Shown one piece after another: positions 12,891-16,301 of a stretch of 16,301 nucleotides of DNA. Positions within the stretch are counted from its first letter, which is position 1. Each line of letters opens with the position of its first letter. Below the pieces are notes generated by a model, which was not told the origin of the DNA, did no database searches, and saw only the letters and a list, made by a program, of their open reading frames with translations. This DNA comes from Actinomycetes bacterium. GTDB lineage: Bacteria; Actinomycetota; Acidimicrobiia; Acidimicrobiales; RAAP-2. The stretch spans positions 1 through 16,301 of the forward strand of contig JAJZFO010000077.1 of assembly GCA_021805305.1 (NCBI GenBank). Reading direction: 5' to 3'. Made by a program: the position numbers and the translations under genes.

Positions 12891-14999
12891 GTGAGACTTC
12901 GACGAGTGACCGCGGTGGCCAATATCGTCATCATCGGAGCCACGCTGCCGGCGGTGGGTTTCAGCGTGGCGAGGTCGACCACGGCCGCGCCGCCCCTCGT
13001 CCAGTACAGCAGCACCGCCCCCGGAGTGTGGAGTGCCCAGGGCTACTCGACGTTCCTCGGGGGTCACGGCGTCCTCGGGGGCGCCTACGGCGTCGCGGGC
13101 GACGGTGAATTCGCCCTCAGCGCGCGACTCGACAACGGCGACCTCGGTCTCTACGTCCAGAACGCGAACGCCACGACGTCGTTCTACGACATCAGCACCC
13201 TGGCCCACGCGCCGGCCGCCGCCTCGGACCCCAACGTCTTCCTCGACCCCTTCGGCAACGTCGACCTGATCTACGTGAGTACCCACAACCGTCTCATTCT
13301 GGTCACCCCCCACAACGTGGTCGCTCCCCGCGGCGTCGTGACGCGCCCCCGGGAGCGCGCACTCATCGAGCCCGCGCCGGCGCCGAGCGCACCCCCCAAT
13401 CCGGCACCGGCGCCCTTCACCGTGACCGACCTCACGGTGGCGACTCACGTCCCCATGAGCCCGGGACTGGTGAGCGTGTCGGTCGCCGGCAGCGCCGCCA
13501 CCATCTTCGACCGTTCGACCCAGGGTGACGCCGTCGTCATCCCGCTGCAGTGGCACCAGAGCAACGTCGCCCCCACCGTCGGCGCCGCGAGCGACGTGAC
13601 CGCCCTGACGGGATCGCCCGCCATTATCAACACCCCGGCCTCGCTGGCGGGCCTCACCAACTCCTTCGCCGCCACCACCGTCGCGGGACACGTCGAGTAC
13701 TTCTCCCAGGCGCCGGGGGGGTCGGGGACCTGGTCGGTGAGCGACGTCACCGTCCTCTCCTCGAGCCCGCCGAGTGCCGGTCAACTGTCGGTCGCCACGA
13801 ACGGGACCACGATCTACCTCGCCAGTCTCTCGAGTGGCGGTCACGTTCAACTCTTCAGCGCCCCCGCCGCCGCGACGGCGCTCGTCGCGCACGTGCGAGC
13901 GTACGCGCGCAACGCGGGCTACGTCACCACTCCCGCCGCCACCTGGAAGTACCGCGACCTCACCACCGTCATCGTCGGGTCCCCCGTGTGGACCGGCAAC
14001 ATCTTCTTGAGCGCCACGTCGGGCACCCTCAACGTGGCGGGTCGCGCCGCCAACTGGAACGATATCTACGACTACAGCGACGCCCTGCCGTCACTCACCT
14101 GGACCTCCACCGACGTCTCGCTGGCCGCCGGGGCCACGATGGGCGCTACCACCTTCGGCGTCACCGGGGTCCTCAACGGATCCACGCTGCAACTCTTCGC
14201 CCCGGGCATGGGCACCCCCACCACGCGCGGCGTCGGGGTCTACGCCATCCCCTACAACGATTGGGGCCGCGCGATCTCCGACGGGTGGCCCATCATCTCC
14301 GAGACGGGGGGATTGGGAACCCTGAGCGCTCCCTGGGTCGGCTTCGCGCCGCCCGCGCCCCTCACCCAGTCACCGGACTATCTCATGGGCCAGAGCATCG
14401 TGGCGTCGAAGAAGCGCGAGACCTGGTTGTCGTTCTGGACGGTGAGCGGCCCCCTCTCGCCCACGGATCAGACGGCCGCGTCCTACTACAGCCACGGATT
14501 TCTCGCGGGGCAGTGGGTGGCCCAGCAGATCGACCAGTACCACTTGACCGGACTGAACCTCAAGCCCAATTGGGTGATCCTCGACCCCGAGGGTTACCCC
14601 GACAACCACTCCGCCCTCGACGCCCCCGCCGGCGCCACCACCGCGACCGTCGCGAAGTACGCCTCGTACTGGGCGGCGATGCTCAACGGTTGGGCCACCG
14701 GCATCAACGACGTGGATCCCAGTCTGCACCCCGGCGTGTATTCGTCGATGTCGGAATACCGCAACTACGGCCTCGCCAATACCGCCCTCCCCGTGTTCCA
14801 GGCGATCGCCTTCGGCGGGGGAGGGCCGGTGCGCGTCGCCGGATCGAACGGTCACAACATCCTCGGGTACATCGCCTTCAACGCCGTGTGCACCCCCACC
14901 GCCACCCTGCACGCCCAGGAGAACACGCTGCTCAACCCGCCCTGGGCGGGCCAGTTCAATACGCTGCAGTTCAACTCCGGCGTCTACTGCGCCCCGTAG
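12891..14999 (+). CDS. Large secreted protein: beta-rich repeats plus GH25/DUF1906-like C-terminal domain
   Basis: I do not recognise a named family for this 702-residue protein. An N-terminal export signal is clear: basic MRLRR, then a hydrophobic stretch to about residue 27. About residues 40-450 hold imperfect beta-rich units that begin W/F-x3-D-[LV]-[TS] and contain G-x-hydrophobic-x-V-x2-G runs ending L-[FY], for example GTWSVSDVTVL, ATWKYRDLTTV and LTWTSTDVSLA. This looks like a propeller or lectin-like array. From about 455 a different domain follows, with YAIPYNDWGRA, NWVILDPEGYP (D565, E567), HPGVYSSMSEY and NTLQFNSGVYC. It resembles the barrel of GH25 or the DUF1906 glycoside-hydrolase-like group, where an acidic D-x-E pair ends a core strand. 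Two late cysteines could pair. It follows the sedolisin gene and may act on the same extracellular material. Confidence 0.85.
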   Translation: MRLRRVTAVANIVIIGATLPAVGFSVARSTTAAPPLVQYSSTAPGVWSAQGYSTFLGGHGVLGGAYGVAGDGEFALSARLDNGDLGLYVQNANATTSFYDISTLAHAPAAASDPNVFLDPFGNVDLIYVSTHNRLILVTPHNVVAPRGVVTRPRERALIEPAPAPSAPPNPAPAPFTVTDLTVATHVPMSPGLVSVSVAGSAATIFDRSTQGDAVVIPLQWHQSNVAPTVGAASDVTALTGSPAIINTPASLAGLTNSFAATTVAGHVEYFSQAPGGSGTWSVSDVTVLSSSPPSAGQLSVATNGTTIYLASLSSGGHVQLFSAPAAATALVAHVRAYARNAGYVTTPAATWKYRDLTTVIVGSPVWTGNIFLSATSGTLNVAGRAANWNDIYDYSDALPSLTWTSTDVSLAAGATMGATTFGVTGVLNGSTLQLFAPGMGTPTTRGVGVYAIPYNDWGRAISDGWPIISETGGLGTLSAPWVGFAPPAPLTQSPDYLMGQSIVASKKRETWLSFWTVSGPLSPTDQTAASYYSHGFLAGQWVAQQIDQYHLTGLNLKPNWVILDPEGYPDNHSALDAPAGATTATVAKYASYWAAMLNGWATGINDVDPSLHPGVYSSMSEYRNYGLANTALPVFQAIAFGGGGPVRVAGSNGHNILGYIAFNAVCTPTATLHAQENTLLNPPWAGQFNTLQFNSGVYCAP

Positions 15000-15008
15000 G
15001 ATTCGTCC

Positions 15009-15245
15009 ATGAGCGAGGACACCTCCCACCCCGAGACGCACCAGGATCTGTTGGCCCGTCTGAAGAATCTGACCCAGCCCCTCGTCGACTCGCTGGATTC
15101 GCGCCTGCGCGAGCAAATCGATCGCCGCGTGGACGAACGCGTGGACGCATCACTCGCCTCGCGGCTGTCGGTGATTGAGCGCGCCATCGCCGACCTCGAC
15201 CGCGCGGTCACCCGACTCGAGGAGCGCCTCGAACCCGAGAGCTAA
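15009..15245 (+). CDS. Small charged coiled-coil protein
   Basis: This 78-residue ORF has no signal peptide and no membrane segment. From about residue 12 to the end it is predicted by eye to be one long amphipathic helix with Leu/Ile/Val at heptad spacing and many Asp, Glu and Arg (for example DRRVDERVDASLASRL and DLDRAVTRLEERLE), so an oligomeric coiled coil is likely. The ATG is 9 bases after the upstream stop, and TAGGA overlapping that stop may serve as its Shine-Dalgarno, so it is probably read with the upstream secreted-protein gene. I do not recognise a family or function. It ends tail to tail with the small membrane protein on the other strand, the stops overlapping by 2 bases. Confidence 0.65.
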   Translation: MSEDTSHPETHQDLLARLKNLTQPLVDSLDSRLREQIDRRVDERVDASLASRLSVIERAIADLDRAVTRLEERLEPES

Positions 15246-15364
15246 TGCCGGTCGCGGTCGCGGCGCAGGATGAAACGAATGGTGAGAACCGTGAGGACGA
15301 CCATCGCCACCACGAAGACCCCGAACACCGCCACGAAAGCGAAGGTGAAGATGGCGCCGGTCAC
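15242..15364 (-). CDS. 40-residue single-pass membrane protein
   Basis: The minus strand encodes a short N-terminal segment, one hydrophobic helix (IFTFAFVAVFGVFVV onward to about residue 32) and a basic tail ending LRRDRDRH. That is a typical small N-out/C-in membrane protein with positive residues inside. The start is GTG 15364, with TAGCCT ending 6 bases before it. The stop TAG overlaps the stop of the convergent coiled-coil ORF. It has no recognisable family. The composition, strong promoter-like hexamer and otherwise empty interval make a real gene more likely than chance, but it is short. Confidence 0.6.
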   Translation of the reverse strand: MTGAIFTFAFVAVFGVFVVAMVVLTVLTIRFILRRDRDRH

Positions 15365-15370
15365 GTCGCC

Positions 15371-15376
15371 AGGCTA
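15371..15376 (-). promoter_or_regulatory. Putative -10 (TAGCCT) of the small membrane protein
   Basis: TAGCCT on the minus strand ends 6 bases before GTG 15364, without a Shine-Dalgarno. On the other strand the weaker hexamer CAATGT (15397-15402) ends 6 bases before ATG 15409, so this gap would hold two divergent leaderless promoters. Confidence 0.45.
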
Positions 15377-15408
15377 GCGATGTCACAGTGCATCGTCAAT
15401 GTGGACCC

Positions 15409-16200
15409 ATGACGTTGCTGCACGACGCACCCCTCCGCCAATTCGCCGACGTCCTACGCGGCGACCGGACCCGTCGACCCGCGCGCGACGAGGCGGTGGG
15501 CGCGGGACTCCGCGCCCAACTCGAGGACTCCGTCTACGACCTCTTCGCGGCGGCCCCGCGCGCCGTGGTCACCGTGAGCAGCGCCACCATCCGTCGCCCA
15601 CCCACCCGCGCGGACATCGGGGACTCCACCCTGAGTCGGGCGCGCGGCGCGGCCGTCACGACGCTGTTTCACCTCCTCGTGGCGCAGGTCCCCGTCGAGG
15701 ACCCCTGGGAGGCCGCCCTCGCCGCGTGGCGCGCCCAACGCCCCGACGACGAATTATTGACGCGGGTCGATCACCTGGACCCCGATCAGACGTCGCGCCT
15801 ACGCGCCGACGTCGACGCGCACTACTCGACCCTGACGCGCTGCGTCGGAACCATCCCGAGCAGCTGGTGGCCCCGCACGGGTCAGCGTGCGCGCCAAGTC
15901 TTCGGCGGGGGCGCGGTGCAACTCCTCGACGTGGTGGACCTGGTAGTGGGTTCCACTCAAGGTGACGTCGCCAACGTGGCCCTGGTGGACGTGACCACGT
16001 CTCCCCTCGGGGTGGGGGCCGAGCGGGCGATGCGCTATCACGCACTGATGCAGACCCTGCGCGGGAGCGTCGCGCCACTGCGGACCTCCGCCTTCTCGAG
16101 CGCCACCGGCGAGCTCTGGACGCTCGACGTCGACGCCGAGCTCCTCCAACGCGCGCTCGGCGAGGTGGTCGACGCCCTCGCGACCAGAGTGAACCGGTGA
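15409..16200 (+). CDS. Conserved-looking protein of unknown function
   Basis: This is a 263-residue soluble, probably cytoplasmic protein without a signal peptide or membrane segment, which I do not recognise. The first half is helical and rich in Arg and Ala. The second half holds a more structured core, SSWWPRTGQRARQVFGGG, then VVDLVVG, ALVDVTTSP and ERAMRYHALMQTLRG. A strand-D-strand-D pattern followed by a helix with RYHALM slightly resembles PD-(D/E)xK nuclease folds, but the lysine expected after the second acidic residue is replaced by Thr-Thr, so I do not assign that. The ATG at 15409 is preferred; a GTG at 15388 is in frame. The next gene overlaps it by GTGA, so the two probably act together. 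Confidence 0.7.
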   Translation: MTLLHDAPLRQFADVLRGDRTRRPARDEAVGAGLRAQLEDSVYDLFAAAPRAVVTVSSATIRRPPTRADIGDSTLSRARGAAVTTLFHLLVAQVPVEDPWEAALAAWRAQRPDDELLTRVDHLDPDQTSRLRADVDAHYSTLTRCVGTIPSSWWPRTGQRARQVFGGGAVQLLDVVDLVVGSTQGDVANVALVDVTTSPLGVGAERAMRYHALMQTLRGSVAPLRTSAFSSATGELWTLDVDAELLQRALGEVVDALATRVNR

Positions 16201-16301
16201 ACGCTCTGCTCCAGCGTCGGTTGACCACCCGCGAGTTGGACGACCTGATCGCGCGCGCGCCCCGGGCCGTGAGCGTCGTGGGCGAGGAACTGCGCGCGAG
16301 C
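16197..16301 (+). CDS. Start of an unidentified gene, cut by window end
   Basis: GTG at 16197 overlaps the previous stop as GTGA and opens a frame of 35 codons to the window edge. The visible protein begins MNALLQRRLTTRELDDLIAR and continues with a helix-like VSVVGEELRA. It is too short to identify. The overlap is the main evidence that this is a coupled second gene of an operon. Confidence 0.6.
   Translation, partial: MNALLQRRLTTRELDDLIARAPRAVSVVGEELRAS

Noticed and set aside
12834..13892. Minus-strand open frame of 352 codons opposite the 702-residue secreted protein
   Set aside because: Low-complexity Gly/Arg/Asp/Val composition, no hydrophobic core pattern, and it lies antisense to a gene with a signal peptide and domain structure.
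15409..16200. PD-(D/E)xK nuclease assignment for the 263-residue protein
   Set aside because: The catalytic lysine expected after the second acidic residue is absent (VDVTT), and the resemblance is only to a short core.
1..16301. CRISPR arrays, insertion sequences, prophage or attachment sites
   Set aside because: No spaced direct repeats, no transposase or integrase, no duplicated tRNA end beside tRNA-Ser, and base composition is even throughout.

Overview
This is a GC-rich, tightly packed chromosomal window that reads as an actinobacterium. The gene order rimO-pgsA-cinA-recA is characteristic of that phylum, the SOS box in front of recA has the CGAAC-N4-GTTCG form, and GTG/TTG starts and apparent leaderless mRNAs are common. 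A secreted sedolisin (S53) peptidase, an enzyme family usually active at low pH, fits an acid-tolerant Acidimicrobiia-like organism. That lineage is inference. I see no insertion sequence, phage gene, CRISPR array or other mobile signal.

Left part (2-3779): the end of a proline aminopeptidase (M24B) runs on the plus strand and converges on a minus-strand run read as sugar-type acyltransferase -> MFS exporter -> serB. The acyltransferase and MFS genes overlap by GTGA.

Centre (3859-8341, all minus): tRNA-Ser(GCT), a strong hairpin, then rimO, pgsA and cinA with overlapping ends, then recA with its own SOS box and Shine-Dalgarno sequence. No recX follows recA. This is the conserved housekeeping block: ribosomal S12 modification, phospholipid synthesis, pyridine nucleotide salvage and recombination.

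Right part (8486-16301): a Nudix hydrolase (minus) stands divergent to a TSUP permease and a DUF4395 membrane protein with two CxxC pairs, possibly sulfur-linked. Next come two large secreted proteins: a sedolisin with an Ig-like plus FnIII tail, and a 702-residue protein with repeated beta-rich units and a C-terminal domain resembling a GH25/DUF1906-like barrel. A small coiled-coil ORF, a 40-residue single-pass membrane protein on the minus strand, an unrecognised 263-residue protein and the start of another gene coupled to it end the window.

The most striking regulatory pattern is that nearly every gene lacking a Shine-Dalgarno sequence has a TAnnnT hexamer ending 6-7 nt before a start codon, as expected for leaderless transcripts. 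Genes with a good Shine-Dalgarno (recA, rimO, the 702-residue protein) lack it. The two large secreted genes also share an almost identical promoter core, CTAGGCTG-N2-CTCA. No stretch of more than 300 bases is without a gene.
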